DNA of 64,000 nucleotides from Nonlabens arenilitoris. GTDB taxonomy: Bacteria; Bacteroidota; Bacteroidia; Flavobacteriales; Flavobacteriaceae. Below the pieces are notes generated by a model. That model was not told where the DNA came from and searched no databases. It saw only the letters and a program-made list of their open reading frames with translations. Made by a program: the position numbers and the translations under genes. Below are positions 54,622-61,842 of this stretch, one piece after another (positions within the stretch are counted from its first letter, which is position 1; each line of letters opens with the position of its first letter). The DNA lies in the NCBI RefSeq assembly GCF_002954765.1, contig NZ_MTPW01000001.1, positions 3,113,501-3,177,500 of the forward strand, written 5' to 3'.

Positions 54622-54954
54622 TTAAAATCCTAAATCGCGTTCAATTTCTTCCATCTCAATCACGTCTTGGGCTTCTTGCAAAGTAGGCACCACCATTAAT
54701 TCTTCAGGAATCTCGTCGATTGATAACGCGGCATTCACCATCACAAACGATTGTTTTGTAGATCTATGTTGATTACTTAAAGCAAGAAATTGTAATAAGT
54801 CTGCTAAAGTAGCGTCCGTATATTGTATCAAATCTACGATTACATTTTTGCCTTCAAACTGATCAAATATCGTTGGTAAAAACTGAGCAAATCCATTGAT
54901 GTTATCGTACTCATCTCTCAGTAATATATAATTATCGTGCGTTTCACTAATCAT
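54622..54954 (-). CDS. STAS-like small protein between rnz and pyrB
   Basis: The 110-aa protein has an alternating beta-alpha pattern (HDNYILLRDEYDNINGFAQF, NVIVDLIQYTDATLADLLQF) like STAS/anti-sigma-antagonist folds. No conserved phosphorylatable Ser with certainty was identified. ATG 54954 is preferred to TTG 54975; it overlaps pyrB by 8 bp. The same small gene beside rnz is common in flavobacteria. Function unknown. Confidence 0.72.
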   Translation of the reverse strand: MISETHDNYILLRDEYDNINGFAQFLPTIFDQFEGKNVIVDLIQYTDATLADLLQFLALSNQHRSTKQSFVMVNAALSIDEIPEELMVVPTLQEAQDVIEMEEIERDLGF

Positions 54955-55882
54955 TGCGTTGAATTTTTGAAGCAATTAAGTACAGTACAGCCATACGCAC
55001 GGCTACACCATTTTCTACTTGATTTAATATTATAGCCTGATCAGAATCTGCTACATCACTAGTAATCTCCACACCTCTATTTATAGGACCTGGATGCATG
55101 ATCACTATTTTCTTTTTAAGACTGTCCAGCAATTCCATATTCACTCCATACTGTTGCACATACTCACGCACACTAGGGAAATAAGATATGTCCATACGTT
55201 CATTTTGAACACGCAACATGTTTGCCACATCACACCATTCTAGCGCCTTACGAAGATTATACTCTACCTTAACGCCTAGCGAGGCAATATGCGTAGGGAT
55301 TAAAGTGGCAGGACCACATACCATGACCTCGGCACCTAGTTTTTGAAGACAGTAAATATTAGAAAGGGCTACACGACTGTGTAAAATATCACCTACGATC
55401 ACAATCTTTTTACCTTCTAACGTACCTAGTTTTTCTCTTATACTATAAGAGTCGAGTAAAGCCTGTGTAGGGTGTTCATGAGCACCATCACCAGCGTTTA
55501 CAATACGTGCATCGACGTGTTTTGATAAAAACACACCAGCACCAGGATTAGGATGACGCATTACGACGATATCCACCTTCATTGCTAGGATATTATTAAC
55601 GGTATCGACCAGCGTTTCTCCTTTTTTAACAGAGCTTTGCGCTGCGCTAAAGTTGATGACATCTGCACTGAGACGTTTTTCTGCTAGTTCAAAGGATAGT
55701 TTAGTTCTAGTAGAGTTTTCAAAAAACAAATTAGCAATAGTAATATCTCTAAGTGACGGCACCTTTTTAATAGGCCTATTAATCACTTCTTTAAACTGAT
55801 CTGCAGTGGTATGAATAAGTTGGATATCCTCTTTAGTGAGGTCTTTTATTCCTAATAAATGGTCCACACTTAATTCACTCAT
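54947..55882 (-). CDS. pyrB: Aspartate carbamoyltransferase catalytic subunit
   Basis: PyrB condenses carbamoyl phosphate with aspartate in pyrimidine synthesis. The 311-aa length is normal. It has FFENSTRTKLSFELAEKRL near residues 53-71 (carbamoyl-phosphate site), HPTQALLDSY near 137-146, and HPGPINRGVEI near 264-274. Its start overlaps the pyrR stop (TAATG), so the pair is co-transcribed and translated together; CarB, which supplies its substrate, is encoded about 6 kb to the left. Confidence 0.96.
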   Translation of the reverse strand: MSELSVDHLLGIKDLTKEDIQLIHTTADQFKEVINRPIKKVPSLRDITIANLFFENSTRTKLSFELAEKRLSADVINFSAAQSSVKKGETLVDTVNNILAMKVDIVVMRHPNPGAGVFLSKHVDARIVNAGDGAHEHPTQALLDSYSIREKLGTLEGKKIVIVGDILHSRVALSNIYCLQKLGAEVMVCGPATLIPTHIASLGVKVEYNLRKALEWCDVANMLRVQNERMDISYFPSVREYVQQYGVNMELLDSLKKKIVIMHPGPINRGVEITSDVADSDQAIILNQVENGVAVRMAVLYLIASKIQRND

Positions 55883-56427
55883 TAGTTTTCATTTTTTAAT
55901 AGGTAAACGGCATCTTCACCAGCATTTTCTGTCCACATTACTTTTACCTTTTGATCACCTATCGCATCTACCTGTCTACCATTATAATCTGGTTGTATAG
56001 GTAAATGTCTTGAAAATCTACGATCGATAAGAGTAAGCAATTCTATAGAAGCTGGTCTACCAAAAGATTGTAATGCGGTAAGTGCAGCTCTTATACTGCG
56101 ACCGGTATAAAGTACATCATCAACGATTACGACCTTTTTACCTTCTACTAAAAATTGTATATCCGTAGAATTTGCTTTAAGTGGCTCTTCTCCACGACGG
56201 AAATCATCGCGATAAAATGTAATATCTAGCAAACCGGTATTTAATCCTTTAATTCCATAATGCTCTTGTAGCAAAACGGATAATCTGTTTAATAAAAATC
56301 TACCTCTAGGTTGCAGACCTATAAGGGCAGTATTTTCAAAACGATTATGATTTTCAATTAATTGGCAAGCCAGTCTGTGAAGAATAATATCCAGTTCTTG
56401 CGCGTTGAGAAGTAATTTTTGACTCAT
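55882..56427 (-). CDS. pyrR: PyrR bifunctional regulator / uracil phosphoribosyltransferase
   Basis: The 181-aa protein has the PRPP-binding motif VVIVDDVLYTGRSIRAAL near residues 96-113 and GLQPRGRFLLNRL, both typical of PyrR. The family binds pyr mRNA to attenuate transcription when UMP is high and has weak UPRTase activity. No classical pyr anti-antiterminator was visible in the short leader, so its regulatory role here is open. ATG 56427 is favoured because GTG 56448 falls inside the likely promoter. Confidence 0.94.
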   Translation of the reverse strand: MSQKLLLNAQELDIILHRLACQLIENHNRFENTALIGLQPRGRFLLNRLSVLLQEHYGIKGLNTGLLDITFYRDDFRRGEEPLKANSTDIQFLVEGKKVVIVDDVLYTGRSIRAALTALQSFGRPASIELLTLIDRRFSRHLPIQPDYNGRQVDAIGDQKVKVMWTENAGEDAVYLLKNEN

Positions 56428-56447
56428 TAATTGCTGCTGATTAACCA

Positions 56448-56455
56448 CAAAGATA
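56448..56455 (-). promoter_or_regulatory. Possible -7 element of the pyrR-pyrB operon
   Basis: Minus-strand TATCTTTG (TAnnTTTG), 20 bp before ATG 56427. If it is used, the longer GTG start at 56448 is excluded. Confidence 0.5.
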
Positions 56456-56540
56456 CACTTAAAAAGAAAAACTAGGAATATAAAATGGTCCTATTGACAG
56501 TAGTATGACAACAGAATTTTTAATAGTTAAGTGTTATACA

Positions 56541-56573
56541 AAAAAAATCCCTTGTCTAGTAGACAAGGGATTT
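56541..56573 (-). terminator. Terminator of rpsA
   Basis: A 13-bp perfect stem AAATCCCTTGTCT (56545-56557) pairs with AGACAAGGGATTT (56561-56573). The A run at 56541-56547 is the U tract on the minus strand. Confidence 0.85.
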
Positions 56574-56597
56574 ATTAAATATATAAGAAGTAAAAGA

Positions 56598-58457
56598 TTA
56601 CTCTTCTTCAGTAGACGCTGCTGGAGCTGCTACTTTACCTTCCATACGATCTTTAAGAGCTTGAAGCTTAGAGTTTGCATCACCTAATGTAGGCTTATCA
56701 GTTGACTCTTGAGATTTTGCAGCTGCCTGCTTAACAATCTTAGCCTCTTCTTCTTTATGGATAACCATGTGAGAAGCAACTACTCTCTTAAATTCTTTAT
56801 TGAATTCGATAATCTGGATTTGAGCAGACTCACCTTTCTTCAATTTAGTACCATCTTCTTTTTCTAAGTGACGAGTTGGAATGAAAGCAGTGATGTCTTC
56901 ATTAAATTCAACTACTGCACCTTTATCAACCATATCAGTAATAGTAACGTCGTGAGTTGTTCCTATTCCAAATTCAGCCTCATACTTATCCCATGGGTTA
57001 TCCATAGTTTGTTTGTGACCTAGTGATAATTTACGTCCTTCTACATCTAGTTCAAGAACAACTATATCCAGTTTATCTCCAACTGCGCAGAACTCGCTAG
57101 GATGCTTGATCTTCTTAGTCCATGATAAGTCAGAGATGTAGATTAATCCATCTACTCCTTCTTCTAACTCAACAAATACACCAAAGTTTGTGAAGTTTCT
57201 TACCACACCAGTGTGACGAGAACCTACAGGATACTTAGTCGTAATATCTGTCCATGGATCTGGGTGAAGTTGCTTCATACCTAGAGACATCTTACGATCT
57301 TCTCTATCAATAGTAAGAACTTGTGCATCAACCGTATCTCCTACTTTTACAAAGTCACCAGCACTTCTTAAGTGTGTAGACCATGACATTTCAGAAACGT
57401 GGATTAATCCTTCAACACCTTCTTCGATTTCAACAAAAGCACCATAGTCAGCAATAACGACTACTTTACCTTTTACGTTGTCACCTGGCTTGATCTTGTC
57501 AGATAGAGCTTCCCATGGGTGTGGCTCTAATTGCTTAAGACCTAACTGGATACGAGACTTATCTTCATCAAAGTCTAGGATTACTACGTTAAGTGTTTGA
57601 TCTAGTTCTACAACCTCGTTAGGGTGGTTAATACGTGACCAAGAAAGGTCTGTAATGTGAACTAATCCATCTACACCACCTAGATCTACAAATACACCAT
57701 AAGAAGTAATGTTTTTCACAACACCTTCTAATACTTGTCCTTTTTCTAGACGAGAGATAATTTCTTTTTTCTGCTCTTCAATATCTGCTTCAATAAGCGC
57801 TTTGTGAGATACTACTACGTTTTTAAATTCGTGGTTGATTTTTACAACCTTAAATTCCATAGTCTTATCAACATATGCATCATAATCACGGATAGGCTTC
57901 ACATCGATTTGTGAACCTGGTAAGAATGCTTCAATACCGAATACGTCTACAATCATACCACCTTTAGTACGACATTTTACGTAACCGTTAACGATTTCTC
58001 CTGTATCGTGTGCATTGTTAACGCGTTCCCAAGCCTTGATAAGACGTGCCTTACGGTGAGAAAGAACTAATTGTCCTGTCGCATCTTCACGTACATCTAC
58101 AAGAACCTCAACTTTATCACCTTCTTTAAGGTTTGGGTTGTAACGGAACTCATTTAAAGAGATAACACCTTCAGACTTTGCGTTAATGTCAATAATTGCA
58201 TCGCGATCTGTGATCTTGATAACAACTCCAGTCATTACATCATTATCGATAGTGTCTACAAAGTTATCTTCTACAAGCTTTTCAAAAGCTTTTAATTGAT
58301 CTTCATCAACTTTTTCGATTCCTTCGCTGTAACGTTCCCAATCAAACGTATCTAAAAATTCAGTTGGGTTCGTTTGTTGTGCTGTAGCGGTTGGTGCAGT
58401 GTGCGCCTGTGTTTCTTCAGTAGAAACTTCTGCTACTTTTTTGTTGTCTTCAGCCAT
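56598..58457 (-). CDS. rpsA: 30S ribosomal protein S1
   Basis: S1 recruits mRNA to the 30S subunit. The 619-aa protein has six S1 (OB-fold) repeats, with typical blocks ITSYGVFVDLGGVDGLVHITD, IADYGAFVEIEEGVEGLIHVSE and FTNFGVFVELEEGVDGLIYISD (in part). It has an acidic Ala/Thr-rich N-terminal extension (VSTEETQAHTAPTATAQQ) and a low-complexity C-terminus (AAPAASTEEE), both usual in Bacteroidota. A likely promoter lies about 120 bp upstream, leaving a leader long enough for autoregulation. Confidence 0.96.
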   Translation of the reverse strand: MAEDNKKVAEVSTEETQAHTAPTATAQQTNPTEFLDTFDWERYSEGIEKVDEDQLKAFEKLVEDNFVDTIDNDVMTGVVIKITDRDAIIDINAKSEGVISLNEFRYNPNLKEGDKVEVLVDVREDATGQLVLSHRKARLIKAWERVNNAHDTGEIVNGYVKCRTKGGMIVDVFGIEAFLPGSQIDVKPIRDYDAYVDKTMEFKVVKINHEFKNVVVSHKALIEADIEEQKKEIISRLEKGQVLEGVVKNITSYGVFVDLGGVDGLVHITDLSWSRINHPNEVVELDQTLNVVILDFDEDKSRIQLGLKQLEPHPWEALSDKIKPGDNVKGKVVVIADYGAFVEIEEGVEGLIHVSEMSWSTHLRSAGDFVKVGDTVDAQVLTIDREDRKMSLGMKQLHPDPWTDITTKYPVGSRHTGVVRNFTNFGVFVELEEGVDGLIYISDLSWTKKIKHPSEFCAVGDKLDIVVLELDVEGRKLSLGHKQTMDNPWDKYEAEFGIGTTHDVTITDMVDKGAVVEFNEDITAFIPTRHLEKEDGTKLKKGESAQIQIIEFNKEFKRVVASHMVIHKEEEAKIVKQAAAKSQESTDKPTLGDANSKLQALKDRMEGKVAAPAASTEEE

Positions 58458-58578
58458 GTTTGTTTGCTGATTAAAATTTGTATTCTAAAAAGGCGTGGAA
58501 ACTAATAGAACTTTTTTAGAAGAATTATTTATAAAGTTTTGATTCCCAATCGGTTTCCTTATTCTCGATTTGGGTTTG

Positions 58579-58586
58579 CAAAAGTA
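58579..58586 (-). promoter_or_regulatory. rpsA: Likely -7 element of rpsA
   Basis: Minus-strand TACTTTTG followed by CAAACC fits TAnnTTTG. Transcription from here would give a leader of about 115 nt before the rpsA ATG. Confidence 0.5.
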
Positions 58587-58654
58587 CAATACTTTTTTCT
58601 AAAATCATAACCCTTTTTACATCTAATTATCTGGCAGTAACAATGGTTGTTATC

Positions 58655-58668
58655 GCTTTCGCGAAAGC
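58655..58668. repeat. Dispersed palindrome copy 10 (intergenic)
   Basis: Perfect GCTTTCGCGAAAGC upstream of the rpsA promoter, in a gene-free stretch. Confidence 0.95.
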
Positions 58669-58840
58669 GTAAATAATATCTGTAGACTAGGCAGTTAACT
58701 ATTCTACACTAATTCAAGGTGAATTTTTACTCATTACTGTTTGAAATTATAATAATTCAACCTTACATTCGCCCACCCAAATATTAAAAAATATTCTACA
58801 TCGTTGTTATTATATTTCTATTTAACGACAGATGCACAAT

Positions 58841-58912
58841 AACCTCGCAGATTGGACCATGAGAAGACTTATAAGCCAAAAGTACTTTTCATTATCTGTG
58901 AGGTTTTTTTTA
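58841..58912 (+). ncRNA. Candidate structured RNA or terminator hairpin
   Basis: AACCTCGCAGAT (58841-58852) pairs with ATCTGTGAGGTT (58894-58905) with one G-U pair and is followed by a run of T. The 41-nt loop contains a second small palindrome, AAAAGTACTTTT. No gene on the plus strand precedes it closely, so it may end a short untranslated transcript. No known RNA family was recognised. Confidence 0.35.
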
Positions 58913-58958
58913 TTATTCTTAAATAATCGTATTATTGATAAGACCATTATTACTGATT

Positions 58959-59417
58959 ATGACCTCAAAAGCCTCTACTCCAATAGAATATATCGATCAG
59001 CTTCCTGAAGACCGTAAAAAGCCAATTTCTGACTTGAGAAATGTTATTCTTAAAAATATACCGGCAGAATTAGAAGAAGGTATGTTATATGGTATGTTAG
59101 GTTATTATGTACCTCAATCGGTTTATGAACCAGGATATCATGTAGGTAAAGACTATTCTCCATTACCATTTATTAATGTTGCTTCACAGAAAAATTTTAT
59201 AGCACTGTATCACTCTGGAATTTATGCACATCCACCTCTAATGGAATGGTTCAAAGAGCAATATCCAAAACACTCTAAATATAAACTGGATATGGGGAAA
59301 AGCTGTATCCGTTTTAAAAAGGTCAATGATATTCCGCTAGAGTTGATTGCAGAACTATGTACTAAGATGAGCGTAAAGGAATGGATTGGGATTTATGAAT
59401 CTGTAATCAAGAAGTAA
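58959..59417 (+). CDS. DUF1801 family protein
   Basis: The 152-aa protein has the YdhG/DUF1801 pattern: TPIEYIDQLPEDRKKPISDL, KNIPAELEEGMLYGMLGYYV, then KNFIALYHSGIYAHPPLMEW and GKSCIRFKKVNDIPLELIAE. It is a small cytoplasmic protein with a frataxin-like fold in related structures; function unknown. ATG 58959 is preferred over TTG 58935. A tiny membrane ORF follows 3 bp later. Confidence 0.88.
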   Translation: MTSKASTPIEYIDQLPEDRKKPISDLRNVILKNIPAELEEGMLYGMLGYYVPQSVYEPGYHVGKDYSPLPFINVASQKNFIALYHSGIYAHPPLMEWFKEQYPKHSKYKLDMGKSCIRFKKVNDIPLELIAELCTKMSVKEWIGIYESVIKK

Positions 59418-59420
59418 GAA

Positions 59421-59624
59421 ATGAAAAAAGGGAAAGAAGATAAAATACCTAAACCATTACTTATTATTAATAACTTTATCCTAGTTATTGGTAGTATCGC
59501 TGATATAATAGGTTTGATATTCTTTATAAAGTATATGATGGAGATAGATCTAAAATATAATAAAACCGAATCTGCATATTTATATATGACAGTTTCTGCA
59601 AATCCTTTTGTAAAGTTGATTTAA
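59421..59624 (+). CDS. Possible small membrane protein
   Basis: The 67-aa frame starts 3 bp after the DUF1801 stop, with MKKGKEDKIPKPLLIINNFI and a long hydrophobic segment (LVIGSIADIIGLIFFIKYMM), then a polar tail. Position and hydrophobicity make it plausible as a co-expressed small membrane protein. It could also be a truncated gene, since a repeat-derived intergenic stretch follows immediately. Confidence 0.5.
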   Translation: MKKGKEDKIPKPLLIINNFILVIGSIADIIGLIFFIKYMMEIDLKYNKTESAYLYMTVSANPFVKLI

Positions 59625-59661
59625 ATGACCTTTTATCTATAGAACTAGCAGATTGCGCATC

Positions 59662-59760
59662 ACTTCGACCAGCTCAGAGCAAGCAAGTGTCTAATGACAG
59701 TTTCCAAAATTATTATTGATTTTCACAAAGCAGATTCCTTCGCTGCGCTCGGAATGACAT
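59662..59760. repeat. Flavobacterial intergenic repeat elements (degenerate)
   Basis: ACTTCGACCAGCTCAG (from 59662) and ATTCCTTCGCTGCGCTCGG (59734-59752) match repeat families that, to my knowledge, are common in Bacteroidota intergenic DNA. The second contains the palindromic core CGCTGCGCTCG. They occupy the gap between the small membrane ORF and cmk. Confidence 0.5.
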
Positions 59761-59767
59761 TATTTAA

Positions 59768-60457
59768 CTATCGCATCGCCTCTTCAGCCCATTGAACGAG
59801 TTGTTCAAACTGCTGTGCTCTATTCATCTCGCTAGTGTCTAGTAATTTTGCGTCTGCTGTTTGTGTTAGCGGACTGTCTTCTCTTGTAGAATCGATGTAA
59901 TCGCGTTCTATGACGTTTTTTAAAACTTCTTCATAAACAACCTCATCACCACGATCTATTAGTTCATCATAACGACGTTGTGCACGTACTTCTGGTGCTG
60001 CGGTCATAAATACTTTAAGTTCGGCATCTGGGAAAACTACGGTTCCGATATCACGACCATCCATGACCACACCTTTTTCTTTTCCCATCTCTTGTTGTTG
60101 TGCAACAAGCTTTGCTCTTACTGCAGATACCTCAGCTACTAGACTTACAATACTGCTTACCTCGAGTGTACGTATTTGCTTTTCAATGTTTTTACCATTT
60201 AAATAAACATCTGCGCGATCTGTTTCTTCATTGCGCTGGAAGGATACCTTAATTTTATCTAAGGAATCGATAAGTTCTTGTGCATGTAGTTGATTATCTC
60301 GGTAGATGTTTTCGCTTAAAGCGTAATAAGAAATAGCTCTATACATAGCACCTGTATCCACATAAATGTACTTTAATCGCTGCGCAAGTTGTTTTGCAGC
60401 AGTACTCTTACCGGTACTGGAATGTCCATCTATCGCTATCGTAATCTTATCGCTCAT
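59768..60457 (-). CDS. cmk: Cytidylate kinase
   Basis: Cmk phosphorylates CMP and dCMP. The 229-aa protein has the P-loop IDGHSSTGKSTAAKQLA near residues 9-25, YVDTGAMYRAI near 31-41, and VVMDGRDIGTVVFPDAELK near 130-148, which are diagnostic. It overlaps the porQ stop by 1 bp (TAATG), so it is translated after porQ in an operon also found in other flavobacteria. Confidence 0.96.
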   Translation of the reverse strand: MSDKITIAIDGHSSTGKSTAAKQLAQRLKYIYVDTGAMYRAISYYALSENIYRDNQLHAQELIDSLDKIKVSFQRNEETDRADVYLNGKNIEKQIRTLEVSSIVSLVAEVSAVRAKLVAQQQEMGKEKGVVMDGRDIGTVVFPDAELKVFMTAAPEVRAQRRYDELIDRGDEVVYEEVLKNVIERDYIDSTREDSPLTQTADAKLLDTSEMNRAQQFEQLVQWAEEAMR

Positions 60458-61488
60458 TATTGTAAATTTATATTAACCCCAAAAAGGCTGGTATGTGATG
60501 CCAGTGTATATCGCGCATGTGTATAACTGAATCGCATTTTATTAATTTTTAAAGAGAATCCTGCACTTACACCAGAAAATGCTCTGGTGTCTTGAATACT
60601 CAACTCTTGTGCCCTGCGAAAATTATACCCAAGTCGCACTTGAAAGGCTTGTTCTGGAAAAATTTCTACTCCAAATACTGTATGACGCAGTGCATTATTG
60701 AAAAATCCAGGTTTATCTTCAATGACATTACCGTCTAGATCTGTTTGCGCATTGGCATCATTTGAGAAAGCAATATTCCATTGCTGTAAATTTTCTAAAG
60801 TCACGTGAAGACGTAAAGGCAGATTTCTCATATTATTTGAAAATCCTAAAGCAACCTCTAATGGCAGTTTTTCATAAACTTCATTATAAGGTGTAAACTG
60901 CGTACCGATGTTGCGCACGACTAAAGCTACTCTGATATCTTTATCTTCATTATAGTACAGTGCACCAAAGTCGATCGCGCCACCTAATGAGGTATATCGC
61001 TCTAGCTTTGAAGAGATGACTTTTACATTTGCGCCTAGATAAATATCTGAAAACGGAATATTATAAGCATATCCAGCAGATATCGCTACTTCATTACCGC
61101 CAAATTCACCTGTAGAAACTCCTTGCTCGTTATAGCCATCAAAAGTCCCATAATCTAAATAGGTTACACCTACATGAAAAGTCTGCACATGTCGATCCCA
61201 TGTGTAAGCATATGCCGCAGTACCATAATTAACATCACCTAGATAGTTAGCATAATTTACTTGTAACTGATTATCCATTTTAGGATTAATCGTCGCTGGA
61301 TTAAATATTCCAGAGGTAGGATCATAATCCACACCAGTGAGTACACGACCACCTAGAGCAGCTTGTTTTGTACCAGCTGGTAGGTTGAGAAATTGGTACG
61401 TAGTTCTTCCTCCTATTTGCGCTTGCGCGAAAGCAGCAGACAACATCAGTACCAATAAAATCGATATATGGGATTGAAATCTTTTCAC
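60457..61488 (-). CDS. porQ: Type IX secretion system protein PorQ
   Basis: The 343-aa outer-membrane beta-barrel has a signal peptide ending AAFAQAQ and the PorQ opening GGRTTYQFLNLPAGTKQAAL. Repeated barrel strands (GGNEVAISAGYAYNIPFSDI, RVALVVRNIGTQFTPYN) run to a final LFGVNINLQ. PorQ is part of the attachment and outer-membrane machinery of T9SS, matching the several T9SS cargo proteins in this window. The signal-peptide end overlaps a near-copy of the dispersed palindrome. Confidence 0.93.
   Translation of the reverse strand: MKRFQSHISILLVLMLSAAFAQAQIGGRTTYQFLNLPAGTKQAALGGRVLTGVDYDPTSGIFNPATINPKMDNQLQVNYANYLGDVNYGTAAYAYTWDRHVQTFHVGVTYLDYGTFDGYNEQGVSTGEFGGNEVAISAGYAYNIPFSDIYLGANVKVISSKLERYTSLGGAIDFGALYYNEDKDIRVALVVRNIGTQFTPYNEVYEKLPLEVALGFSNNMRNLPLRLHVTLENLQQWNIAFSNDANAQTDLDGNVIEDKPGFFNNALRHTVFGVEIFPEQAFQVRLGYNFRRAQELSIQDTRAFSGVSAGFSLKINKMRFSYTHARYTLASHTSLFGVNINLQ
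61421..61434. repeat. Dispersed palindrome near-copy 11 (inside porQ)
   Basis: GCTTGCGCGAAAGC differs from the consensus at one base and encodes the Ala-Phe-Ala-Gln-Ala of the PorQ signal peptide. Confidence 0.7.
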
Positions 61489-61712
61489 TTCTATTCTAAC
61501 GACTGCAAGTTTAATTTATTTTTAAGCGTGTTGCTAGTTATTGAATAAGGAATTTTAGGAATAGTCATCTTTTTAAACATGTTGAACTCAAGAGGTATAA
61601 AACAGATTTACTGTATTTTAACCTATTCAACCTTAGATTGCTGTCGCTCACTTTGCACACCTTTCCTATTCCTAAGAAAAATGCTTGTCTTATTATTTTA
61701 TAAAAGCACGAA

Positions 61713-61736
61713 TGTCAGGCTGAGCTTGTCGAAGTC
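61713..61736. repeat. Flavobacterial intergenic repeat element
   Basis: The core GGCTGAGCTTGTCGAAG (61718-61734) is the inverse of the degenerate element near 59662. I recognise it as a family frequent in Bacteroidota intergenic regions. Confidence 0.5.
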
Positions 61737-61790
61737 GTTTTCCATAGCGTAAAGCCAACTACGACAAAATCTGATTGACAAATAGGAATA

Positions 61791-61819
61791 AAAAATCCCC
61801 AGCGTAAACTGAGGATTTT
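61791..61819 (-). terminator. Probable terminator of lon
   Basis: TCCCCAG (61796-61802) and CTGAGGA (61809-61815) form a short stem with one mismatch, extended by A/T pairs. The A run from 61790 gives the U tract on the minus strand. Confidence 0.65.
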
Positions 61820-61842
61820 GAAATTTAAAATACTAAAACTAT

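Larger units (their letters stand above)
58458..58934. other. Intergenic stretch between rpsA and the DUF1801 gene
   Basis: This 477-bp region holds the rpsA leader and promoter, a dispersed palindrome copy and a structured element with a T run (58841-58912). No reading frame worth annotating was seen. Confidence 0.7.
61489..61842. other. Intergenic stretch between porQ and lon
   Basis: This 354-bp region contains the lon terminator at its right end and a flavobacterial repeat (61713-61736). I see no gene in it. Confidence 0.7.
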
